DNA from: Robiginitomaculum sp.
Lineage (GTDB): Bacteria > Pseudomonadota > Alphaproteobacteria > Caulobacterales > Maricaulaceae
Length of the DNA stretch: 10,656 nucleotides
Direction: 5' to 3'
Assembly (NCBI GenBank): GCA_002733385.1
Contig: NVVO01000005.1
Span: 91,420 to 102,075 of the forward strand
Within the stretch, counting starts at the first letter, position 1; each line of letters opens with the position of its first letter. A program made the position numbers and the translations under genes. The notes under the pieces are model-generated. The model saw nothing but the letters and a program-made list of their open reading frames with translations, made no database searches and was not told where the DNA came from. This document shows, piece after piece, positions 1-6,250 of this stretch.

Positions 1-201
1 CTCCGGGACGCGCCCGGTTGTCGCCCCGCGCCCTACTTGGCCTCTCGCGGCATGAAATGGATCCAGCGCACGGGCGACGAGAGCATGAGCGACACGGATT
101 TAAAGGATTACTTGCGCGAAAGCCACAGGCTGGCGTCGCTAAATTTGACTAAGGGATTGCAGAAGGAATTAGGGCTTAATCAGGGGGATAGTGATGAATA
201 A
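1..201 (+). CDS. MmcQ/YjbR family protein, 3' end only
   Basis: This is the C-terminal 66 residues of a protein whose start lies before the window; it ends at TAA 199-201. The visible part reads as the end of the MmcQ/YjbR family: a PAPYLASRGMKWIQR stretch (residues 10-24 of the fragment), then an acidic turn and the helix DLKDYLRESHRLASLNL, ending KGLQKELGLN. Members are small (about 110-130 residue) cytoplasmic proteins with a CyaY-like fold. They are usually annotated as predicted DNA-binding proteins, and their cellular role is not established. No gene is coupled downstream; repeat copy A begins about 25 bp later. The family call rests on the PAPYLA and DLKxYLRESxRL patterns, and the missing half prevents a length check. 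Confidence 0.8.
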   Translation, partial: LRDAPGCRPAPYLASRGMKWIQRTGDESMSDTDLKDYLRESHRLASLNLTKGLQKELGLNQGDSDE

Positions 202-224
202 ATACAGGGCAACACCCCATCACC

Positions 225-309
225 CCGCTCATACCGACGTAGGTCGGTATCCATTTTCAGTGTTGCGCCAAGCCAACAGGTGGGCCCCGGCCTGCGCCGG
301 GGTGAGCGG
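225..309. repeat. Composite palindromic repeat, copy A
   Basis: An intergenic element bounded by CCGCTCA (225-231) and its exact reverse complement TGAGCGG (303-309). Inside are three hairpins: ATACCGAC/GTCGGTAT (231-238 with 243-250, loop GTAG), TGTTG/CAACA (261-265 with 274-278), and CCCCGGC/GCCGGGG (285-291 with 296-302, loop CTGC). The outer ends plus three internal stems would fold into a multi-branched, cloverleaf-like structure on either strand. It shares end sequences and plan with copies B (850-951) and C (3715-3851), but the stem sequences differ. The family is not one I can name. Confidence 0.75.
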
Positions 310-314
310 AATTT

Positions 315-323
315 GGGGGGGGG
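315..323 (+). promoter_or_regulatory. G9 tract serving as ribosome binding site
   Basis: Nine consecutive G residues lie five bases before ATG 329. They are the only Shine-Dalgarno-like sequence for the 159-residue protein, and their position decides this start over the in-frame GTG at 191. A homopolymer of this length is prone to slipped-strand length change, which would alter the ribosome binding site or its spacing. That consequence is inference. Confidence 0.5.
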
Positions 324-328
324 ATAAA

Positions 329-808
329 ATGAATTTAGATACTTTGGTGAAGTTATCACAAATAGCAACGCCGTTTGTTTTGCTCGGTTTAGGTTTTTTC
401 GTATCCATAAGCGTGAATAAGTATATCCAAAACCAGAAAATTACTTCAGACTTTAATACTAGGTGGAGCGACCGTTTTATAGAGAAATGTGTTTCTTATT
501 CTGAGGTAGTAACTCAAGTCACTCAAGCTTTCTACCGAACGACGGATGGTAAACAGCACGAAGAAGAAGCACTAAGAAAACTAGAAGACCTTGTGCACCA
601 AGTAAGAAACGCTGAGCACGAAGTGCGAATTCATTCGCAGCTAGTAGACAACGGTGACAATGTGATCAATGTGGTTAGTGAAATTCATGGTAAAGTTACC
701 CTATTGTACAAAAACAAAGGTGGGAATATTGATGAAATTACTCAATTGCAAGTAAGGTTGCATAAACGGCTTCGCAAGTTACAAAAATCTATACTCAATC
801 TAAAATAA
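329..808 (+). CDS. Hypothetical 159-residue protein with one N-terminal membrane segment
   Basis: I do not recognise a family. Residues 12-29 (ATPFVLLGLGFFVSISV) form one hydrophobic membrane segment. The rest is charged and mostly helical, with a likely amphipathic or coiled-coil stretch at residues 75-103 (rich in E, K, L and R) and a very basic C-terminal end (residues 143-159, HKRLRKLQKS). This suggests a membrane-anchored protein with a soluble helical domain. ATG 329 is chosen because a G9 tract sits just upstream. The longer in-frame reading from GTG 191 would translate repeat copy A into a 46-residue extension (containing WAPACAGVSG), which is almost certainly not coding. The gene is clearly more AT-rich than thiC next door and lies between repeats A and B, consistent with acquired DNA. 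It could encode a small regulatory, toxin-like or phage-related membrane protein, but nothing in the sequence decides this. Confidence 0.65.
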   Translation: MNLDTLVKLSQIATPFVLLGLGFFVSISVNKYIQNQKITSDFNTRWSDRFIEKCVSYSEVVTQVTQAFYRTTDGKQHEEEALRKLEDLVHQVRNAEHEVRIHSQLVDNGDNVINVVSEIHGKVTLLYKNKGGNIDEITQLQVRLHKRLRKLQKSILNLK

Positions 809-849
809 TTATGGGGATCGCTAATTTAAACAAACAATTCTCTATCTCC

Positions 850-951
850 CCGCTCATTCCCGCGAAGGCGGGAATCCAGTCCAAGCAAGCATGTGCGAGC
901 TTTGCTCGCTCTTTATTCGCTGGATACCCAGTCGTAGCTGGGTATGAGCGG
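850..951. repeat. Composite palindromic repeat, copy B
   Basis: Bounded by CCGCTCA (850-856) and TGAGCGG (945-951). Hairpin 1 is TTCCCGC/GCGGGAA (857-863 with 868-874, loop GAAG). A central stem pairs ATCCAG (874-879) with CTGGAT (920-925) and encloses hairpin GCGAGC/GCTCGC (895-900 with 904-909). Hairpin 3 is ATACCCAG/CTGGGTAT (924-931 with 938-945). The central and flanking stems share a few bases, so they are partly alternative. Together these make a cloverleaf-like fold. The element fills most of the 169-bp gap between the 159-residue protein gene and thiC, ending about 25 bp before the thiC start. Confidence 0.8.
895..917 (+). terminator. Possible rho-independent terminator inside repeat B
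   Basis: A six-pair stem GCGAGC-TTT-GCTCGC is followed directly by the T-rich run TCTTTATT on the + strand. It lies 87 bp after the stop of the upstream AT-rich gene and could end its transcript before thiC. The T tract is interrupted by A, so a purely structural role within the repeat is an equally good reading. Confidence 0.35.
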
Positions 952-977
952 ATTTATATTTATAAAGGAAAACCAAA

Positions 978-2852
978 ATGAATAAACCAATTGACCAAAG
1001 CCAATTCCAAACACCGACAGTGACGACGGGCGCATTGCCCGCATCGACAAAGTTTTTCACAAACCCCGCGAGCTCGCCGGACATCAGCGTGGCGCACCGC
1101 TCTATCGCGTTGCATCCGTCTGCCAATGAGCCGGATGTTGTGGTCTATGATACTTCGGGGCCGTATTCTGATGAGAGTGTTACGATTGATGTGGAGAAAG
1201 GGTTGGCACGCCCTCGCACGAAATGGGTTATGGAGCGCGGAAATGCGGTTTCCTATGATGGCCGCGATGTGAAGTCCGAAGATAACGGCGGCGCGACCGG
1301 CAAATATTTAGCGCGGGAATTTCCGGTTAAAAACAAGCCTTTACGCCGCAAAGGTAATGACAAGCCTTTTACCCAATATGAGTACGCGAAGGCGGGTATT
1401 ATTACCAAAGAAATGATCTACGTGGCCGAGCGCGAAAATTTGGGCCGTAAGGAAACCGTACCGGGCGCACAGGCGCGGGTCAATGCGGGCGAAAGTTTTG
1501 GTGCGGATATTCCCGCCTTTGTCACGCCGGAATTTGTCATGGACGAAATTGCGAGAGGTCGCGCCATCATCCCGTCCAATGTCAACCATCCGGAGATCGA
1601 GCCGCAAATTATTGGCCGCAATTTCCTGGTTAAAATCAATGCCAATATTGGCAATTCCGCTGTGGCCAGTTCGGTCGAGGAAGAAGTGGATAAAATGGTT
1701 TGGGCCACACGTTGGGGTGCAGACAATGTTATGGACTTGTCCACTGGTCGCAATATCCACAACACCCGCGAATGGATTATCCGCAATTCCCCCGTGCCCA
1801 TTGGTACCGTGCCGATCTATCAGGCGCTCGAAAAAGTCAACGGCGTCGCCGAAGACCTGACATGGGAAGTGTTCCGTGACACATTGATTGAACAGGCCGA
1901 GCAGGGCGTTGATTATTTCACCATCCATGCCGGCGTGCGTTTGGCCTATATCCATCTAACCGCTCACCGGGTTACGGGTATCGTGTCGCGGGGCGGTTCG
2001 ATCATGGCGAAATGGATGCTGTCTCGCCACGAAGAGAGCTTTCTCTACACCCATTTCGAAGACATTTGCGACATTATGCGCACCTATGATGTTAGTTTTT
2101 CATTGGGCGACGGCCTGCGCCCCGGCTCCATAGCCGACGCCAATGACCGGGCGCAGTTTGCTGAGTTAGAAACCCTGGGCGAGCTAACGCAGATCGCATG
2201 GGCCAAGGGCTGTCAGGTGATGGTCGAAGGCCCCGGCCATGTGCCCATGCACAAGATCAAAGAAAATATGGAGAAACAGCTCGAAGTTTGCGGTGAAGCC
2301 CCGTTCTATACGCTCGGGCCATTAACCACCGACATCGCGCCTGGCTATGACCATATCACCTCCGGTATCGGCGCCGCCATGATCGGCTGGTTCGGCACGA
2401 GCATGTTATGCTATGTCACCCCCAAAGAACATCTGGGCCTGCCTGATAGAGACGACGTAAAAGTCGGCGTAATCACCTACAAATTAGCCGCCCACGCCGC
2501 CGACCTGGCCAAAGGCCACCCGGCGGCGCAGTTAAGAGACGACGCGCTAAGTCGTGCAAGGTTCGAATTCCGCTGGGAAGACCAATTCAATATCAGCCTA
2601 GACCCAGAAACTGCCAAAGACTATCACGACCAAACCCTGCCAAAAGACGCGCATAAGGTGGCACATTTTTGCTCAATGTGCGGCCCGAAATTCTGCAGCA
2701 TGAAAATAACACAGGACGTAAGGGACTACACCGAAACCCTGTCGGATAACGAAAAAGCAAGTTTGGAAGCGCAGGCGAAAGAGGGCATGGCTGGGATGTC
2801 AGAGAAGTTCAAGGAAATGGGCGGGGAGATTTATTTGGAGACGGGGGAGTAG
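978..2852 (+). CDS. thiC: Phosphomethylpyrimidine synthase ThiC
   Basis: ThiC is a cytoplasmic radical-SAM enzyme that rearranges aminoimidazole ribotide (AIR) into HMP-phosphate, the pyrimidine half of thiamin. At 624 residues it matches the long bacterial form with an N-terminal extension domain. Visible hallmarks are the barrel sequences FTIHAGV, SRGGSIMAKWML, SLGDGLRPGSIADA, VEGPGHVPMHKI, LGPLTTDIAPGYDHITS and TPKEHLGLP. The C-terminal CX2CX4C motif that binds the 4Fe-4S cluster is at C565, C568 and C573 (CSMCGPKFC). After it comes a roughly 40-residue helical tail. The start has an AAAGGA ribosome binding site at 964-969. No other thiamin gene is adjacent, and no Thi-box (TPP riboswitch) is visible in 809-977, so its regulation is unclear. 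The HNH-like gene begins four bases after the TAG stop and is probably co-transcribed. Identification is secure. Confidence 0.97.
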   Translation: MNKPIDQSQFQTPTVTTGALPASTKFFTNPASSPDISVAHRSIALHPSANEPDVVVYDTSGPYSDESVTIDVEKGLARPRTKWVMERGNAVSYDGRDVKSEDNGGATGKYLAREFPVKNKPLRRKGNDKPFTQYEYAKAGIITKEMIYVAERENLGRKETVPGAQARVNAGESFGADIPAFVTPEFVMDEIARGRAIIPSNVNHPEIEPQIIGRNFLVKINANIGNSAVASSVEEEVDKMVWATRWGADNVMDLSTGRNIHNTREWIIRNSPVPIGTVPIYQALEKVNGVAEDLTWEVFRDTLIEQAEQGVDYFTIHAGVRLAYIHLTAHRVTGIVSRGGSIMAKWMLSRHEESFLYTHFEDICDIMRTYDVSFSLGDGLRPGSIADANDRAQFAELETLGELTQIAWAKGCQVMVEGPGHVPMHKIKENMEKQLEVCGEAPFYTLGPLTTDIAPGYDHITSGIGAAMIGWFGTSMLCYVTPKEHLGLPDRDDVKVGVITYKLAAHAADLAKGHPAAQLRDDALSRARFEFRWEDQFNISLDPETAKDYHDQTLPKDAHKVAHFCSMCGPKFCSMKITQDVRDYTETLSDNEKASLEAQAKEGMAGMSEKFKEMGGEIYLETGE

Positions 2853-2856
2853 TCAT

Positions 2857-3687
2857 ATGGCTCGATTGTCAATAAAGACAAAAACACTAAAGCACATTTT
2901 TGCTCTAACTGGCAATCAATGCGCATTTCCGGACTGTGAGCATGAATTATTTGATGGAGATGTTTTTGTTGCACAAGTTTGTCATATTTATCCGGCAAAT
3001 TCTAACTGGCCTCGGTTTGATAAGAGCCGTAGCGATGAACAAAATAGGGAATTTTCAAACTTACTTGTTCTTTGTTATAAACACCATAAAATAGTAGACA
3101 ACGTAGAATCTCCCTACACAGCGAAGCAAATGAAAGAGATCAAATACTGTCATGAGGTAACATTTAAAGGGAAACCCGTTTTACTTAACTTTGCGAAAAT
3201 TGAAAATATTCAAAATCAAATAGAAACATTTTGGGTTGATATACTTGATGTTGTAGAGCAAGAAAATAGTATTCATGAAATGGCTCGGTCTATTGACCCT
3301 AAATTGGATGTTTGGCAGTTGATTGAATCCATTGAGAATGATTTAGATAGATTGTCTGATATTAACTCCGACACTAACGATTTTCTTCTCAAACTTGATG
3401 AAACAGTGCTCCCATTTTTACAAAATAATGGGTTTGTACCCGAAGAAGGTTGCCCCATCCCAATGTTTGAACTAGGCTATGGGTTTTCCCAAATCAATTG
3501 GGATATGCGAGTGTTAGGTGGTGGTAATTTTCATAGCGAGGCAAAACATTTGCTGCGCCAACTAAAGGTAAGAATAGTAGAAAGCCAAGTTATTGCTGCT
3601 CCTTGTGATAAAACGCTAAAGGAAAAAGTTACAAGACTTAGGGGTGAATTGGAAGAGTCAGTCAAAACAGAAACTTATTATGATTGA
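2857..3687 (+). CDS. HNH nuclease-domain protein with unrecognised C-terminal region
   Basis: This 276-residue protein has an N-terminal HNH domain (about residues 8-82). The cysteine pair C22/C27 (CAFPDC) and C73/H76 would bind zinc. H43 (CHI), N68 (SNLLVLC) and H77 (KHHKIVD) fit the catalytic H-N-H positions, so the domain looks intact. The opening ...KTKTL...TGNQCAFPDCEHEL resembles HNH domains common in stand-alone defence proteins and in Cap5-type effectors. The C-terminal ~165 residues are acidic, mostly helical, without cysteine clusters or membrane segments, and match nothing I recognise; they are not evidently a SAVED domain. A DNA-cutting role, perhaps in defence, is inference. The gene starts 4 bp after thiC, its ribosome binding site (GGGGGAG, 2844-2850) lying inside the last thiC codons and stop, so its translation is probably coupled to thiC. 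It is strongly AT-rich compared with thiC and gdhA, suggesting transfer. Repeat copy C follows it. Confidence 0.85.
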   Translation: MARLSIKTKTLKHIFALTGNQCAFPDCEHELFDGDVFVAQVCHIYPANSNWPRFDKSRSDEQNREFSNLLVLCYKHHKIVDNVESPYTAKQMKEIKYCHEVTFKGKPVLLNFAKIENIQNQIETFWVDILDVVEQENSIHEMARSIDPKLDVWQLIESIENDLDRLSDINSDTNDFLLKLDETVLPFLQNNGFVPEEGCPIPMFELGYGFSQINWDMRVLGGGNFHSEAKHLLRQLKVRIVESQVIAAPCDKTLKEKVTRLRGELEESVKTETYYD

Positions 3688-3714
3688 TAAGTAACCTTTG
3701 GCTACCCCACACCC

Positions 3715-3851
3715 CCGCTCATCCCCGCGAAAGCGGGGAACCAGTTTTTAGAGATGTGCGGGCTTGCACAAGAGGCACTCCCTGTGGGTGCCCGTTCTTT
3801 TTCGCTGAATTCCCGATCATTTTTAATGAAAAGAGGGCCGGGAATGAACGG
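3715..3851. repeat. Composite palindromic repeat, copy C
   Basis: It begins CCGCTCA (3715-3721) and ends TGAACGG (3845-3851, one mismatch to the TGAGCGG of A and B). Internal stems are TCCCCGC/GCGGGGA (3722-3728 with 3733-3739, loop GAAA), TGTGC/GCACA (3755-3759 with 3766-3770), GGCACTC/GGGTGCC (3774-3780 with 3786-3792, one T-G pair) and ATTCCCG/CGGGAAT (3809-3815 with 3839-3845). It shares ATGTGCG and TTCGCTG segments with copy B at corresponding places but has one extra hairpin. It occupies most of the gap between the convergent HNH and gdhA genes. Confidence 0.75.
3774..3802 (+). terminator. Probable rho-independent terminator for the thiC-HNH unit, within repeat C
   Basis: The stem GGCACTC-CCTGT-GGGTGCC (3774-3792) is followed by CG and TTCTTTTT (3795-3802). 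This is the usual layout of an intrinsic terminator on the + strand, 87 bp after the HNH stop codon and ahead of the convergent gdhA. It is part of repeat C, so the repeat itself may supply termination. Confidence 0.5.
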
Positions 3852-3867
3852 ACGTAAGAACTAAACC

Positions 3868-5220
3868 CTATAACGCACCATAAGCCAGCATGGCATTTGC
3901 GACTTTATCAAAGCCTGCGATATTTGCGCCTTTGAAATAGTCTACCGAGCCGTCTGCTCGTTTGCCTTTGGCGACGCATTGGCTGTGGATTGTGTTGATG
4001 ATTTTCTTGAGGTGCGTGTCTACTTCTTCCCGGGACCAACTCATGCGCAGGGAGTTTTGGCTCATTTCCAGCCCTGATACCGCCACCCCGCCGGCATTGG
4101 CGGCCTTTGAGGGGGCATGCATGATGGGGCTGTCGCGGATAATATCAATGGCGTCCGGGTCGGACGGCATATTGGCACCTTCCGATATGGCCATGCAGCC
4201 GTTTTTGACCAAAGCCCGCGCATCGGGGGCCTCGATTTCGTTTTGGGTGGCGCACGGGAAAGCCAGATCACATTTTAATGCCCAGGGCCGGTTGCCGTCA
4301 TAATATTTGGCCCCGAAACCATCGACACATTCGGACATGCGTCCACCGCGAACATTTTTCAAATCCATAACCCAGTCAAGATTTTCTCTGGTCATGCCGT
4401 CCGGCACATAAATTGTACCACCCGAATCGGACATGGAAATAACCTTTGCCCCCAAATCGATCAGTTTTTCCGCGCAAAACTGCGCTACATTGCCAGAACC
4501 AGACACGGCACAGGTCTTGCCTTTTATGGTGTCATTCTTGGTCGCCAACATATCCACCATCATGTAGACAACGCCGTATCCCGTAGCTTCGGGGCGGATA
4601 TTACTGCCACCAAATTCTATGCCCTTGCCAGTTAAAACGCCTTCAAAGCGGTCCGTCAACCGCTTATACTGGCCAAACATATAGCCAACCTCGCGCCCGC
4701 CGACGCCTATATCACCGGCTGGTACATCGGTGTTAGGGCCAATATATTTGGAAAGCTCGGTCATGAAAGCTTGACAAAATCGCATGATTTCGCGGTCGGA
4801 TTTACCCTTGGGGTTAAAATCCGCACCGCCTTTGCCGCCGCCGAGCGGTAGCCCGGTCAGGCTGTTTTTAAACACTTGCTCAAAGGCCAGAAATTTTAGC
4901 ACGCTTTGGGTGACGGTCGGGTGAAACCTTATGCCGCCTTTGTAGGGGCCAATAGCATTGTTTTGTTGGACACGGTAACCCCGGTTAACCCGGATATTGC
5001 CTGCATCATCTTCCCAGATTACGCGAAAAGAAATAATCCTGTCCGGCTCGGTCATACGTTCCAAAATTCGCATTTTCTTGATGCGGTCATTGTCGCGGAT
5101 ATACGGAATGATATCCATAGCCACTTCGTGTACGGCCTGATGAAATTCCGGCTCTCCGGGATTGCGGCGAATAACGCCTTTCATAAATGCGGCCAAGTCT
5201 TTGTCTTTAATGTCACTCAT
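3868..5220 (-). CDS. gdhA: NADP-type glutamate dehydrogenase
   Basis: This cytoplasmic enzyme makes glutamate from 2-oxoglutarate and ammonia (reversibly), normally with NADPH in this subfamily. The 450-residue length matches the hexameric E. coli-type GdhA (about 447). Substrate-domain motifs are GPYKGGIRFH (residues 91-100), LPLGGGKGGADF with the catalytic lysine region around K130 (124-135), and DVPAGDIGVGGREVGYMFG with the catalytic aspartate D170. The Rossmann domain begins with SGSGNVAQF (240-248). NADP preference is inferred from the subfamily, not from a residue test. The start is supported by a GGGGG ribosome binding site six bases upstream. It is transcribed in the same direction as the ccm operon, after a 76-bp gap (5221-5296) in which I see no clear terminator, so some read-through from ccmI is possible. 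It converges with the HNH gene across repeat C. Confidence 0.96.
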   Translation of the reverse strand: MSDIKDKDLAAFMKGVIRRNPGEPEFHQAVHEVAMDIIPYIRDNDRIKKMRILERMTEPDRIISFRVIWEDDAGNIRVNRGYRVQQNNAIGPYKGGIRFHPTVTQSVLKFLAFEQVFKNSLTGLPLGGGKGGADFNPKGKSDREIMRFCQAFMTELSKYIGPNTDVPAGDIGVGGREVGYMFGQYKRLTDRFEGVLTGKGIEFGGSNIRPEATGYGVVYMMVDMLATKNDTIKGKTCAVSGSGNVAQFCAEKLIDLGAKVISMSDSGGTIYVPDGMTRENLDWVMDLKNVRGGRMSECVDGFGAKYYDGNRPWALKCDLAFPCATQNEIEAPDARALVKNGCMAISEGANMPSDPDAIDIIRDSPIMHAPSKAANAGGVAVSGLEMSQNSLRMSWSREEVDTHLKKIINTIHSQCVAKGKRADGSVDYFKGANIAGFDKVANAMLAYGAL

Positions 5221-5296
5221 ATCGTACCCCCTGTTTACTTTACTGTCCCTTATTGGAACTTGGGCAGACTGTAATCTGAATTAAAACAAATTGATA

Positions 5297-6250
5297 CTAT
5301 TTATTTGTTGGCCATCCGCTGGCTGATAAAATCCGCTCTATGGTTTGCGGGTTTTGCTTAAATGTTTCGCGCATAAGTGCGATATCGGCGTTGGCTTCGG
5401 CCTCTTGGCCCATGACGCGGCGGGCCCGTAATAACCTTACCCAACCATCTGGGTCATTCGGATTGGCTTTTAATTTTTCCGCCAATCCTGACACCATATT
5501 ATTGATCATGGCTTGGCGGTCTTGCGGGCTCATATTGGCTGCATCTTGCATTTGCTGGGATGTGGGGCCAGATGGAACTGGTGTTGGGACTGGTAGCGGT
5601 GTCGCCCCGGCCTGTTGGTTTATAAACCGTTTGGCGCTTTCGAATTCTTCCATCACATTGGGATTATTATCCGTCAATTCCAGAGTTTTTTCATAGGCGC
5701 TGACGGCTTCATCAAACCTGCGTAAATTCATCAAGCTACGGGCATAAAGTATCCAGCCCTGGGGATCTTGTCCGTCTTGCTCGAGTTTTTGCTCAAGTCT
5801 GGCAACCGCTTGTTCCAAGGACATGGCGTTTTCATGCTCGGGCGTGGCGTTTTGGCTCAAGGCTTGGCTGGGTGACAGGACGGCTGTCTGCAACGCGCCC
5901 GCTTTGGTTAAATCCGGGCGGCCAACCACGGCGTAAAGTCCAATGGCGGCAAATGCGAAAATCACAAATAACGAACTGAGCAAGAGGGCAGGGGGCGGCG
6001 TATCGGTTATATTATCTGCATCATTGTGTTTGATGATTTGTCTTTGTAATTCGAGCTTGGCGGCTTGCAAAACTGGTATATCATCGGCTCCCCCGGCAGT
6101 TTCGATTTGAGCATCAATCTGCGCAATTTTGTCCAGATAGTCCGTGACTTCGCTGTCTGGTGCCGTTTGTGGAGCTTGCTGGACATAAAGGGGGCGGGCG
6201 ACAAATAACAAAACGCACAGCACCAAAATACCCATTATTAACCAGATCAT
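5297..6250 (-). CDS. ccmI: Cytochrome c maturation protein CcmI
   Basis: CcmI is the membrane chaperone of System I cytochrome c maturation. It holds apocytochrome c and hands it to the CcmF-CcmH heme ligation complex. The 317-residue protein has the expected plan: a first membrane segment at residues 1-20 (IWLIMGILVLCVLLFVARPL), a cytoplasmic helical loop (34-75), a second membrane segment at about 88-109 (ALLLSSLFVIFAFAAIGLYAV), then a periplasmic TPR-like region (about 144-210, including WILYARSLMNLRRFDEAVSAYE). A proline-rich linker (217-229) leads to a second helical repeat (about 250-295, containing NPNDPDGWVRLLRARRVMG). It is last in the operon and overlaps ccmH by the ATGA at 6247-6250. 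CcmI C-terminal parts vary strongly, so the call rests on topology, the TPR-like segments and position after ccmH. Confidence 0.9.
   Translation of the reverse strand: MIWLIMGILVLCVLLFVARPLYVQQAPQTAPDSEVTDYLDKIAQIDAQIETAGGADDIPVLQAAKLELQRQIIKHNDADNITDTPPPALLLSSLFVIFAFAAIGLYAVVGRPDLTKAGALQTAVLSPSQALSQNATPEHENAMSLEQAVARLEQKLEQDGQDPQGWILYARSLMNLRRFDEAVSAYEKTLELTDNNPNVMEEFESAKRFINQQAGATPLPVPTPVPSGPTSQQMQDAANMSPQDRQAMINNMVSGLAEKLKANPNDPDGWVRLLRARRVMGQEAEANADIALMRETFKQNPQTIERILSASGWPTNK

Noticed and set aside
191..328. In-frame GTG/ATG extension of the 159-residue protein to 205 residues
   Set aside because: The added 46 residues are the translation of repeat copy A and overlap the end of the YjbR-family gene. 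There is no ribosome binding site matching that of ATG 329.
1341..1955. 204-residue reading frame on the minus strand inside thiC
   Set aside because: It lies wholly within a conserved, certain thiC sequence and shows no protein-like motifs; it is an antisense shadow.
2857..3687. CBASS Cap5 (HNH-SAVED) effector
   Set aside because: The HNH start resembles Cap5, but the C-terminal half does not look like SAVED and there is no nucleotidyltransferase (CD-NTase) gene beside it; the neighbours are thiC and gdhA.
225..3851. CRISPR array or tRNA genes, suggested by the repeated hairpins and cloverleaf-like folding
   Set aside because: There are only three copies, thousands of bases apart, with genes between. 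The stems lack tRNA features such as a T-loop TTCGA in the right place or a tRNA-like acceptor stem.
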